Positions 8,786 through 15,812 of a DNA stretch of 64,000 bases are shown in pieces. A program made the position numbers and the translations under genes. The DNA is taken from the NCBI RefSeq assembly GCF_000219215.1, contig NC_015723.1, positions 930,001 through 994,000 on the forward strand, given 5' to 3'. Source of the DNA: Cupriavidus necator N-1 (lineage in GTDB: Bacteria; Pseudomonadota; Gammaproteobacteria; Burkholderiales; Burkholderiaceae). Each line of letters starts with the position of its first letter. The stretch's first letter is position 1. The notes beneath the pieces were generated by a model, which saw only the letters and a program-made list of their open reading frames with translations, had not been told where the DNA came from and ran no database searches.

Positions 8786-9556
8786 TCAACGGCGCTTGAA
8801 AGCAGGGGCGCGGCGCGCGGCCATGGCGGCGACACCCTCGCGGAAGTCCTCGCTGCGGAACTGTCCGTGCTGGATTGCCAGTTCGCGCTGGTTGATCTCG
8901 GCGATGCGGTCGGCAAGCCCTTCGCGCAGCGTGGCGCGCGTGGTTTCCACGGCCAGCGGGGCGGAGGCGGCGATCTCTTGCGCCAGGGCCATGGCGCGGG
9001 CATTGACCTGCGCCTTTTCCACCAGTTCGTCGGCCAGGCCGATCTTGACGGCGTCGGTGCCGGTGATGCGCCGGCCGGTGTAGAAGAGCAGCGCGGCCTG
9101 CTGCTCGCCCACCAGGCGCGGCAGCGTCAGGCTCATGCCGAAACCGGGGTGGAAGCCCAGCCGGTTGAAGTTGGCGCTGAAGCGCGCCTCGGCGCAGGTC
9201 ACGCGGAAGTCCGCCACCAGCGCCAGCCCCATGCCGGCGCCGATGGCGGCGCCTTCCACCGCGGCCACGATCGGCTTGCGGTTGCGGTAGAGCCTCATCG
9301 CATGCGCGTAGAAGCCGCCCGGGTCGTTGGCGACCGCGCCCTGGTCGGCGCCGCTGAAGTCGGCGCCGGCGCAGAACGCGCTGACGCCGGACGCCAGCAC
9401 GATGGCGCGGCAGTTCTCGTCGTCGTCCAGCGCCTGCAGGGTGTCGGCCAGGCGCCGCATGATGTCGGCATCGACAAAATTGTGCGGCGGGCGGGACAGG
9501 ACGATGCAGGCTACGTGGCCTTCATGGGTGACCTGGATATCGGCGTCGGTTGACAT
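8786..9556 (-). CDS. Enoyl-CoA hydratase/isomerase family protein
   Basis: 256 residues, the usual crotonase length, from the ATG at 9554-9556. The crotonase-fold signatures are visible: AIVLASGVSAFCAGADFSG (oxyanion-hole segment) and RKPIVAAVEGAAIGAGMGLALVADFRVTCAEARFS. It likely hydrates the 2-enoyl-CoA made by the dehydrogenase two genes downstream. First gene of the second acyl-CoA operon; the IclR regulator at 9665 is divergent with 108 nt between starts, and an inverted repeat at 9639-9657 lies between them. Confidence 0.92.
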   Translation of the reverse strand: MSTDADIQVTHEGHVACIVLSRPPHNFVDADIMRRLADTLQALDDDENCRAIVLASGVSAFCAGADFSGADQGAVANDPGGFYAHAMRLYRNRKPIVAAVEGAAIGAGMGLALVADFRVTCAEARFSANFNRLGFHPGFGMSLTLPRLVGEQQAALLFYTGRRITGTDAVKIGLADELVEKAQVNARAMALAQEIAASAPLAVETTRATLREGLADRIAEINQRELAIQHGQFRSEDFREGVAAMAARRAPAFKRR

Positions 9557-9638
9557 GCGGGGCGCTCCTCTGTGGTGGATCGGCTCGGGGCCGGGATGCA
9601 CACAGTATTCGCGCCGCGCGGCCGTACCGCTATACTCG

Positions 9639-9657
9639 AATTTCACTAACTGAAATT
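9639..9657. promoter_or_regulatory. Putative IclR operator (inverted repeat)
   Basis: AATTTCA (9639-9645) and TGAAATT (9651-9657) are perfect complements with a 5-nt spacer, placed 7 nt before the IclR start and 82 nt from the divergent hydratase start. IclR regulators commonly bind such short TTTCA/TGAAA palindromes in the divergent promoter. A TATACT hexamer at 9631-9636 is next to it. Confidence 0.5.
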
Positions 9658-9664
9658 ACTGACA

Positions 9665-10501
9665 ATGCCGGACGTCGTGCTGCCAGAGCCCTCCACCCGC
9701 CGCGTCACGCACCAGACCGGCCGCTTTACCCGCGACACCGCGGGCAGCCAGTCGCTGGAGCGCGGGCTGGTGCTGCTGCGGGCCTTCCGTGTTGGCACCA
9801 CCAGCCTGACCAATGCTGAGCTGGCGGTACGCACCGGACTGCCGCGCCCCACCGTCAGCCGGCTGACGCGCTCGCTGGTGGATGCCGGCTTCCTGCGCTA
9901 TGACGTGAACGAACGCGCCTACCGGCTGGCGCCGGTGGTGCTGAGCCTGGCCGATGCCTTCCACCAGTCCAGCCGCGCGCCGGACATTGCATTGCCGCTG
10001 ATGCGCAAGGTGGCCGAGGCCGGCAAGGTCAACGTGGGGCTGGCCGTGGGCGACCAGCTGGAGATGGTGTACCTGGCGTCGATCCGGCACAGCCGCGACA
10101 GCGTGTCGCGCACGCGGCGCGTGGTGCCGGGAACGCGCGTGCCGATGGAGATGACGGCGATCGGGCTGTCATGGCTGGCGGCGCAGCCTGAGGGGGTGAG
10201 GGAGGATCTGCTGGCCGGCATCGCCGCGCGCCAGGGCGAGGCCTGGACCGGCATGCGGGCGCAGGTGCTGCGCGGCATTGCGCAGGCGCAGCGGCACGGC
10301 TATTGCACGGCGGCCTACCAGCCCGGGCACCTGCTGGCCGTGGGGGCCGCATTCTCCGGGCCGGACCAGCAGCTGTACGGGCTCAATATCAGCTTCCCGT
10401 TCAACGAGAGCGAGCGCAGCCGCGACAATGCCCGCTATGCGGCCCAACTGGCGCGGCTGGTGGCGGACATCCAGGAGGCCTGGCGCCGCGCGGCAGGATA
10501 A
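9665..10501 (+). CDS. IclR family transcriptional regulator
   Basis: 278 residues. The helix-turn-helix is in QSLERGLVLLRAFRVGTTSLTNAELAVRTGLPRPTVSRLTRSLVDAGFLRYD (about residues 24-76), followed by the IclR effector domain with MRKVAEAGKVNVGLAVGDQLEMVYLASI. It diverges from the hydratase/CoA-transferase/dehydrogenase/Bug operon and is its likely controller, responding to the substrate or a CoA intermediate. It ends 6 nt before the convergent acyltransferase gene. No sign of truncation. Confidence 0.93.
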   Translation: MPDVVLPEPSTRRVTHQTGRFTRDTAGSQSLERGLVLLRAFRVGTTSLTNAELAVRTGLPRPTVSRLTRSLVDAGFLRYDVNERAYRLAPVVLSLADAFHQSSRAPDIALPLMRKVAEAGKVNVGLAVGDQLEMVYLASIRHSRDSVSRTRRVVPGTRVPMEMTAIGLSWLAAQPEGVREDLLAGIAARQGEAWTGMRAQVLRGIAQAQRHGYCTAAYQPGHLLAVGAAFSGPDQQLYGLNISFPFNESERSRDNARYAAQLARLVADIQEAWRRAAG

Positions 10502-10507
10502 TCGGGC

Positions 10508-11386
10508 TCAGTACACCGACGGCATGCCTGCGGGCCGGTTCTTGAAGCGCCGGTGGATCCAGTAATACTGCTCCGGCATGGTGGCGATCTGGGTTTCGAG
10601 GAAGGCGTTCATGCGGCGCGAATCTTCCTCGACGCTGCCCGAGGGGAACCCTTCCAGCGGGTCGAATATGCGCAGCCGGTAGCCGCGGTAGTCGGGCAGC
10701 ACTTCGGTGGTGAAGGGCACCACGCGCGCGCCGGTCATGCTGGCCAGGCGCGAGGCCGAGGTCAGCGTGCAGGCCGGCACGCCAAAGAACGGCACGAACA
10801 CCGAATCGTTGATGCCGAAATCCATGTCCGACGCCAGCATCACCGGGCAGCCGGCGCGCAGCGTGCGCACCACCTGCTTGCCGCTGCCGCTGCGCGGGAT
10901 CATCTCGGCGCCAAAGCGCCCGCGCTGCGTGCGCGAGATTTGTTCCAGCATCGGGCTGGACATCCTGGTGTACAGCGAGGCCACCGGGTGGCGCATCGAA
11001 TAGAACATGCAGCCGGCCTCGATGCCGACGAAATGGAAGCCCATGAAGATGGTCGGATGCTCCGCGCACGAGGCCAGGTCGATGCGCGAGTCCAGTTCCA
11101 CCAGCTTGCCCAGGCGTTCGGCGCTGCCGAACCACTGCACGCCGCGCTCCAGGTAGCTGCGCAGGACGTGGCCGAAGTGGTTCCGTGCCAGCTTGTCCCG
11201 CGTGTCTGCATCCATGTCTGGGAAGCACAGGGACAGGTTGGTATGGACAATGCGCCGGCGGCGGCTGGGGATGCGATACAGCAGCTTGCCGATCGCATCG
11301 CCCAGGCGTGCGGTGACACCGTACGGCAGGGCGGCGACGAGCTTGAAGACTGCGATGGTGAGCGCGGCCTGGAGCCGGTTTTTCAT
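10508..11386 (-). CDS. LpxL/HtrB-type lysophospholipid (lipid A) acyltransferase family protein
   Basis: 292 residues from the ATG at 11384-11386 (MKNRLQAALTIAVFKLVAALPYGV), with a hydrophobic N-terminal anchor expected at the inner membrane. The family features are RRRRIVHTNLSLCFPDMD, then IFMGFHFVGIEAGCMFY with the HX4E catalytic dyad (H-FVGI-E), and later DMDFGINDSVFVPFFGVPACTLTSASRLA. It should transfer an acyl chain to lipid A precursor or a related glycolipid. The frame stays open further upstream, but that part reads as random sequence. It stands alone: convergent with the IclR gene and separated from the next upstream gene by 372 nt. Confidence 0.88.
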   Translation of the reverse strand: MKNRLQAALTIAVFKLVAALPYGVTARLGDAIGKLLYRIPSRRRRIVHTNLSLCFPDMDADTRDKLARNHFGHVLRSYLERGVQWFGSAERLGKLVELDSRIDLASCAEHPTIFMGFHFVGIEAGCMFYSMRHPVASLYTRMSSPMLEQISRTQRGRFGAEMIPRSGSGKQVVRTLRAGCPVMLASDMDFGINDSVFVPFFGVPACTLTSASRLASMTGARVVPFTTEVLPDYRGYRLRIFDPLEGFPSGSVEEDSRRMNAFLETQIATMPEQYYWIHRRFKNRPAGMPSVY

Positions 11387-11758
11387 GAAGATCCTAGGGA
11401 GCGGCAGCGGCGGGTGGGGCAATGGCCCTGGGCAGGCGGCTGCGCGGCAATAATTCGGGCGGTGTGCCGGCCGGAAAGGGGCGGCGTGAGTGCGCTGTGG
11501 GTCGCTGCGCAAGCGGTCTCCGAAGGGCGCACTGTAGCACGATGGCCGCTGCCCGGCGATGACGGTTACTACCAGTAGCAAACAGAGCGAGATTATTGCA
11601 GCGCCTGGGAGATTCCGCGGAAATGCCCTGGCAGGGGCAGAACATTTCCGACTGTGCCGGGTGCGATCCGGAGAAAGGAAAATGACACTGAATAATACGC
11701 GCAGGCGGCATCGCCACGCCTGCAATAATGGCCGGCGGGATTATCAGCCAGGCATTGC
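11387..11758. other. Intergenic stretch with probable promoter and terminator
   Basis: No convincing gene. Short ORFs here lack ribosome binding sites and family likeness. The half nearest 11386 must carry the acyltransferase promoter. The half nearest 11758 holds the inverted repeat at 11701-11723, which is a candidate terminator for the gene ending at 11759. Confidence 0.5.
11701..11723 (-). terminator. Candidate terminator hairpin
   Basis: GCAGGCG (11701-11707) pairs with CGCCTGC (11717-11723) around a 9-nt loop. On the minus strand it lies 36 nt beyond the stop of the 126-residue protein gene and is followed by the AT-rich GCGTATTATTC, a weak U-rich tail. Confidence 0.45.
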
Positions 11759-12139
11759 TCAGGGCTTTTTCAACTCGCCCAGATAGTAATTGACCTCGGC
11801 AAGCAGGGCGCGGTGGAATTCCGCCGGCAGGACATGGTCGTCGGTCAGCGACATCAACTGGTTGATGCGCTGGCGGAAGCGCTGCTCGGCGCTGGCGCGC
11901 GCCGCCGGCGGCAGGCCCGTGGTCAGCGAGCACAGCAGCTCGCGCATCACCAGCAGGCGCGCGCCGTACTGGATCATGGCATCGCCTTGTGTCTTGAGGT
12001 TTTGCGCCAACTGTTCCGGCATCGTCTTGCCCGGCTCGCCAGGCGCGGCCGGCGCGGGAGCTTCGATGGCGTTGTGTTGGTCATTCTTGTCGGGCGCGGC
12101 CGCGCCGGTCTTTTTTCCAAGCATAGTGATCCTGAACAT
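11759..12139 (-). CDS. Hypothetical protein (126 residues, helical C-terminal half)
   Basis: I do not recognise a family. From the ATG at 12137-12139 it reads MFRITMLGKKTGAAAPDKNDQ; an internal ATG (12122-12124) with AGGA in front would give 121 residues. The first ~45 residues are Ala/Pro/Gly/Glu-rich and probably disordered; the rest (EQLAQNLKTQGDAMIQYGARLLVMRELL, ASAEQRFRQRINQLMSLTD, EFHRALLAEVNYYLGELKKP) looks alpha-helical, vaguely phasin-like, but I would not assign that. No signal peptide or membrane segment. It follows the orphan flhC-like gene on the same strand with 130 nt between, so independent transcription is possible. Confidence 0.65.
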   Translation of the reverse strand: MFRITMLGKKTGAAAPDKNDQHNAIEAPAPAAPGEPGKTMPEQLAQNLKTQGDAMIQYGARLLVMRELLCSLTTGLPPAARASAEQRFRQRINQLMSLTDDHVLPAEFHRALLAEVNYYLGELKKP

Positions 12140-12269
12140 GGGCGAGGCTCCCTGATACAAGCGGGGCCGGCCTGAAACGCCGGCGGCCTGGATGGCAGAA
12201 GCACTCATCATGGAAGCCTGCCGTGCACCGGACTGTGCGGCGGCAGACACTGGGACGCCGTGCGCGGCG

Positions 12270-12881
12270 TCAGCCGGCCAACGCAGCCGGCGCGGTTTTG
12301 CGGCACTTGCCTGCGCGCGCCGGCGGCAGGCATAGCCCGCAGACGTACCGGTGGCGCGCATCGTCGGCCTGCACGACATACTCACCCCGGCAGTCCCTGC
12401 AACGCGCCAGCCGCAGCATGCCGCGCTCATAGAAGCGCACCAGCGTCCAGGCGCGGGTAAAGCTCAGCTGCGAGGCCTCGCCGGTGGCGCACAGCTCTTC
12501 GCGGTACATGCGGTAGCTGGACAAGACCGCGCGGATCCCGTCCAGGCTGCCGCGGCTGGTCATGAAGCGGTAGGCGCCAAGCAGCATCGAGGCATGGGCA
12601 TTCGGGCGCCAGGAGACAAACCAGTCCGTGGAGAACGGCAGCATGCCCTTGGGCGGCGACACCCCGCACAGCTCCTTGTACAGCCGGATCAGCCGCACGC
12701 GTGGCAGCGACACTTCGGATTCCAGCACCTGCAGGCGGGCGCCCAGGCCGATCATCTCGATTGCCAGGCGAATCTGCTCCACATCCTGCAGCGTGCTCTT
12801 GCCGGGACGAGGGGGCTTGGCGCGCGGAACCGGGGGTGGTGAGCCGGCCACAGCCGTGCCGGCGATATCGTGTGCATCCAT
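12270..12881 (-). CDS. flhC: FlhC-type flagellar transcriptional activator (orphan, no FlhD beside it)
   Basis: 203 residues from the ATG at 12879-12881, which has an excellent site (GGAGGAGACTC before ATG). The sequence follows FlhC closely: IRLAIEMIGLGARLQVLESEVSLPRVRLIRLYKELCG, PPKGMLPFSTDWFVSW, HASMLLGAYRFM and LSFTRAWTLVRFYERGML. The zinc-binding cysteines are kept as CRDC (161, 164) and CGLC (181, 184). FlhC normally forms a hetero-hexamer with FlhD and activates flagellar class II promoters with sigma-70. No flhD or other flagellar gene is in this window. It also has a ~30-residue Pro/Ala-rich N-terminal extension absent from the enterobacterial protein. It may pair with a FlhD encoded elsewhere. 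Confidence 0.92.
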   Translation of the reverse strand: MDAHDIAGTAVAGSPPPVPRAKPPRPGKSTLQDVEQIRLAIEMIGLGARLQVLESEVSLPRVRLIRLYKELCGVSPPKGMLPFSTDWFVSWRPNAHASMLLGAYRFMTSRGSLDGIRAVLSSYRMYREELCATGEASQLSFTRAWTLVRFYERGMLRLARCRDCRGEYVVQADDARHRYVCGLCLPPARAGKCRKTAPAALAG

Positions 12882-13243
12882 GAGTCTCCTCCAGGAGATA
12901 TATCGGAATGGGCGCGGGCAAAGTGCCGGTTGCTGATCCGGCTTGCCCGGGCCTGTCACCGATAATCATGACCCGGCGTGTCATCGTGCGCGGCACGGTT
13001 TCTCGCGGGTCCGGGGCTCAGGTTTCTCGTAGTCGAGGAGGATTTTTGGATCGATCGGGGAGTTATAACCATAACATGCATCAACAATCATATTTCCGCG
13101 ATTATTGTGTGTCATGTACGGCGCCTGGATTTGACCGTCCCCACCCTGGTGTAGGAGAAGTGCCCGCACGCTATCGGACTGACGCCGATTTCAATGGCAG
13201 GCCGATGGACTACGCTGCAAGAACACCAACGACGGAGCGACCC
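12882..13243. other. AT-richer divergent intergenic region
   Basis: No gene. The region lies between the divergent flhC-like gene and the 69-residue gene and is visibly richer in A/T (13055-13110). It contains a direct repeat GGTTTCTCG at 12997-13005 and 13021-13029 and a small inverted repeat GTTAT-aacc-ATAAC around 13062-13075. It should hold both promoters. Confidence 0.5.
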
Positions 13244-13453
13244 ATGGCTGCGAACTTCCTGATCAGGCAGACGGCGCAAGGCTGGGAACTGACGGTCGAA
13301 AGTGCCCGCAAGGGCCTGGTGCACTGCGAGGATCGCGAAATCGCCGTCAACATCGGCATGGCTGCGGCCAGGCGGCGTGGCGTCGCGCTGATCGTGCAGG
13401 AGGAAGAGGGCGGCAACGACACCTCGCGCGGCATCTCACCACTGGCTGCCTGA
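13244..13453 (+). CDS. Small hypothetical protein (69 residues)
   Basis: Begins MAANFLIRQTAQGWELTVESARKG and ends GNDTSRGISPLAA. GGAG lies 6 nt before the ATG. The frame is open upstream to 12908 but that stretch has no family likeness and no site. The pattern (aromatic-Trp strand, then HCEDREIAVNIGMAAARRRGVALIVQEEEGG) resembles the small alpha-beta DUF2188-type proteins, one of which is encoded at 28293-28565, but the match is too weak for a firm family call. Cytoplasmic, no signal. Function unknown. Confidence 0.65.
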   Translation: MAANFLIRQTAQGWELTVESARKGLVHCEDREIAVNIGMAAARRRGVALIVQEEEGGNDTSRGISPLAA

Positions 13454-13498
13454 ACGGGCCCGCCCCGCCCCATAGCGCGGTACGGCCCCGGCATGCCA

Positions 13499-13990
13499 TC
13501 AGAACACCCCAAGCCCCAATCCCGCTGCCAGGCCCTCACCCAACTCCGCGCAACGCGCCAGGTCCCCGGCTTCGATTTGCTTGGGCGCAAGGATGCGCTC
13601 AGGCGTCTGCGCATGCGTACAGACGATCAGCCCCGGCGCAATGCAGTTGAGCCGCCAGCCGGTGGCGATGCGGTCGATCTGGCGCAGCGCATTCTCGCCA
13701 TCGCTGCCGGCGCAGATCATGGTGGCGTAGGGGCGGCCGTTGATGCGGTCCAGCGCGGCGTAATAGCAGCGGTCGAAGAAGTCCTTCATCATCCCTGCCA
13801 TGGCGGCCAGGTTCTCTGGCGTGGCGAAGAGATAGCCGTCGGCGGCAAGGACATCGTCCGGGCCGGCCTCGGCAGCCGTCTTCAGCACGACCGTGACGCC
13901 GGGCTGCTGACGGGCCGCGTCAGCGGCGGCCTCGGCCATCTGCCGGGTGCCTCCGGTCATGGTGTGATAGACGATCAGCAGCGTTTTCAT
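13499..13990 (-). CDS. Flavodoxin-like / NAD(P)H-dependent FMN oxidoreductase family protein
   Basis: 163 residues. The N-terminus MKTLLIVYHTMTGGTRQMAEAAADAAR is the flavodoxin phosphate-binding loop (T-x-T-G-x-T/S type, here HTMTGGTRQ) that holds the FMN phosphate. Further on DVLAADGYLFATPENLAAMAGMMKDFFDRCYYA is the family's second flavin-contact region. It should bind FMN and act in one- or two-electron transfer in the cytoplasm. It is divergent from the TetR gene at 14108 (117 nt between starts), which may control it. Confidence 0.85.
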   Translation of the reverse strand: MKTLLIVYHTMTGGTRQMAEAAADAARQQPGVTVVLKTAAEAGPDDVLAADGYLFATPENLAAMAGMMKDFFDRCYYAALDRINGRPYATMICAGSDGENALRQIDRIATGWRLNCIAPGLIVCTHAQTPERILAPKQIEAGDLARCAELGEGLAAGLGLGVF

Positions 13991-14107
13991 GCTTGCGTGG
14001 GGGCGGTGTGCCGTACGCTAAAGACTGTATCACGCAGGCCGGCGACGACAGTTATCGTAGAATCCGGGGCAGCCATCCTGCGCGCCCGGCGCACGTGCCA
14101 CCCCTCC

Positions 14108-14713
14108 ATGCCGAAAGCCAAAGCCCCCGCCCTTGACCGCTCCGCCAGCGAGCAGGCCATCCAGTTGCTGGATGCCGCCACCGATCATGTTCTTGCCAAT
14201 GGCCTGGGCGATCTCTCCTTGCGCAGTGTGGCGGACGCGCTCGGCACAAGCCACCGCATGCTGATCTACTACTTCGGCTCCGGGGATGGCTTCTGGCAGG
14301 CACTGTTGCATCGCATCCGCCATGCGGAGCAGGCCGCCCGCCAGCGCGTGATGGTGGAAGGCATGGCTCCCGAAGCCGCGATGGAGGCGGCATGGGAGCG
14401 CTATTCCGCTCCAGCCTACCTGCCGATCATGCAGCTGATGTTCGAGATCTACGGCAAGGCCATCCGCGACCGCGAGCGCTTCAGCGGCTTTCTGGAAGAC
14501 GTCGTCGGCAGCTGGACAACCACGCTGGCGGCGCGCCTGCAGCGCGACCTCGGCCTTGGCGCTGCCGAGGCCGGGCTGCGCGCGCGGGTGGAACTTGCCA
14601 CCATGCGTGGGCTGCTGCTGGACCTGGTCACCACGGGTGACCGCAAGGGCACGACGGCCGCGCTGAAGTACTTCGCCGCCAGGATGGCGGTGCCTCCCCA
14701 AACCGGCAAGTAA
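14108..14713 (+). CDS. TetR family transcriptional regulator
   Basis: 201 residues from the ATG at 14108-14110. The N-terminal helix-turn-helix reads QAIQLLDAATDHVLANGLGDLSLRSVADALGTSHRMLIYYFGSGDGFWQALLHRIR, typical TetR with the recognition helix before YYFG. The C-terminal ligand domain is divergent as usual. The reading frame extends far upstream over the flavodoxin gene, but family likeness starts here. It lies between a divergent flavodoxin-like gene and a downstream Bug/M24-peptidase pair; the perfect 16-bp palindrome at 14761-14776, 48 nt after its stop, is a strong candidate operator. Confidence 0.9.
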   Translation: MPKAKAPALDRSASEQAIQLLDAATDHVLANGLGDLSLRSVADALGTSHRMLIYYFGSGDGFWQALLHRIRHAEQAARQRVMVEGMAPEAAMEAAWERYSAPAYLPIMQLMFEIYGKAIRDRERFSGFLEDVVGSWTTTLAARLQRDLGLGAAEAGLRARVELATMRGLLLDLVTTGDRKGTTAALKYFAARMAVPPQTGK

Positions 14714-14760
14714 CGGCTTCTTCCGCGGAAATCCGCGTAAACCCCGATTTTTCCCATTCG

Positions 14761-14776
14761 TGTACCACGTGGTACA
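14761..14776. promoter_or_regulatory. Perfect 16-bp palindrome, putative TetR operator
   Basis: TGTACCACGTGGTACA is fully self-complementary. It lies 56 nt before the Bug gene start and directly downstream of the TetR gene. Size and symmetry fit a TetR-family dimer site controlling the Bug/M24 peptidase operon. Confidence 0.65.
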
Positions 14777-14832
14777 TTGCATCCCACGCCTTCGCGAACG
14801 AGGCGAATCGTGACAAACCAACAGGGTGCAAT

Positions 14833-15801
14833 ATGGATCGGCGACAACTACTGGCCTGGGTGGCCGGGACTGCGGTGGCGATGGCGCTGCCAGGGATCGG
14901 GCAGGCGCAAACCTTCCCTTCGAAGCCCGTGCGGCTGGTGGTGCCGCAGGCCGGCGGCACCGGCAATGATGTGCTGGCGCGCGCGCTCGCGGAAAAGCTC
15001 AGCCGTGCCTGGAACCAGCCGGTGGTGGTGGAGAACAAGCCCGGGGCAAACGGGATGCTGGCGATCAGCTATGTGATCGGGCAGCCCGCCGACGGCTACA
15101 CGCTGTTCTTCGCCGGCGTTTCCAACCTGAGCTTCAATCCCTTCCTGTATCCGAAGCTGCCCTACAACCCGGGCCGGGACCTGACCGGCGTGGCGATGCT
15201 CGCCAACTCGCCCTTTGTCTTTGTCGCGGCACCGTCGCTCAAGGCCGATACGTTCCAGGATTTCGTGCGGATGGCCAAGGCTCGCCCCGGCGAGATCAGC
15301 TTCGCGTCGGGCGGCATCGGCAACTCCACCCACCTGGCGATGGAACTGGTCGCACAACGCACCGAAGTCCGGCTGCAGCACGTGCCGTTCAACGGCGGCG
15401 GTGGCTCGACCAGCCTGATGAACGGGCAGACCCCGGTGATGATGAATGTGCTCGCGGGCGTGCAGCCTTACATCGCCGGCAAGAAGCTGGTACCGCTGGC
15501 GGTCACCGGCGACAAGCGGCAGCCGGCCTTGCCCGCGGTGCCCACCTTCAAGGAGCTTGGCTATGACGTGCAGGTACCCGGGTGGTACGCGATCGTGGCC
15601 CGCTCAGGCACGCCTGCAGGCGTTATCCGCAAGGTCAATGCCGACATCAACCAGATCCTGGACGACCCGCAATTCCAGGAGAAGCTTGCCTTCCAGTTCC
15701 TGGATGCAATCAAGGGGCCGCCGTCCGAGGTGGAGCGCCATATGAAGCGCGACGCCGATACCTGGGGCCCGATCATCCGCAACCTTGACATTTCTCTCTG
15801 A
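14833..15801 (+). CDS. Bug/TctC family tripartite tricarboxylate transporter substrate-binding protein
   Basis: 322 residues. Signal peptide MDRRQLLAWVAGTAVAMALPGIGQAQ with Arg pair and Ala-x-Ala-like cleavage; mature protein begins FPSKPVRLVVPQAGGTGNDVLARALAEKLS, followed by QPVVVENKPGANGMLAISYVIGQPADGYTLFFAG, all standard Bug segments. It captures an unknown small carboxylate in the periplasm. The M24 peptidase gene follows after 11 nt, so both are one operon, probably under the upstream TetR regulator through the palindrome at 14761. No TctAB partner is present. Confidence 0.93.
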   Translation: MDRRQLLAWVAGTAVAMALPGIGQAQTFPSKPVRLVVPQAGGTGNDVLARALAEKLSRAWNQPVVVENKPGANGMLAISYVIGQPADGYTLFFAGVSNLSFNPFLYPKLPYNPGRDLTGVAMLANSPFVFVAAPSLKADTFQDFVRMAKARPGEISFASGGIGNSTHLAMELVAQRTEVRLQHVPFNGGGGSTSLMNGQTPVMMNVLAGVQPYIAGKKLVPLAVTGDKRQPALPAVPTFKELGYDVQVPGWYAIVARSGTPAGVIRKVNADINQILDDPQFQEKLAFQFLDAIKGPPSEVERHMKRDADTWGPIIRNLDISL

Positions 15802-15812
15802 GGACCGCTGCC

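Noticed and set aside
11559..11786. 75-residue ORF on the plus strand
   Set aside because: No ribosome binding site, overlaps the 3' end of a minus-strand gene and its candidate terminator, no recognisable pattern.
12908..13453. 181-residue version of the small protein ending at 13453
   Set aside because: The part before 13244 has no family likeness or ribosome site and overlaps the flhC promoter region; the ATG at 13244 has GGAG.
13493..14107. Upstream extension of the TetR reading frame
   Set aside because: It lies antisense to the flavodoxin gene and results from the GC-rich codon bias; the TetR fold begins at 14108.
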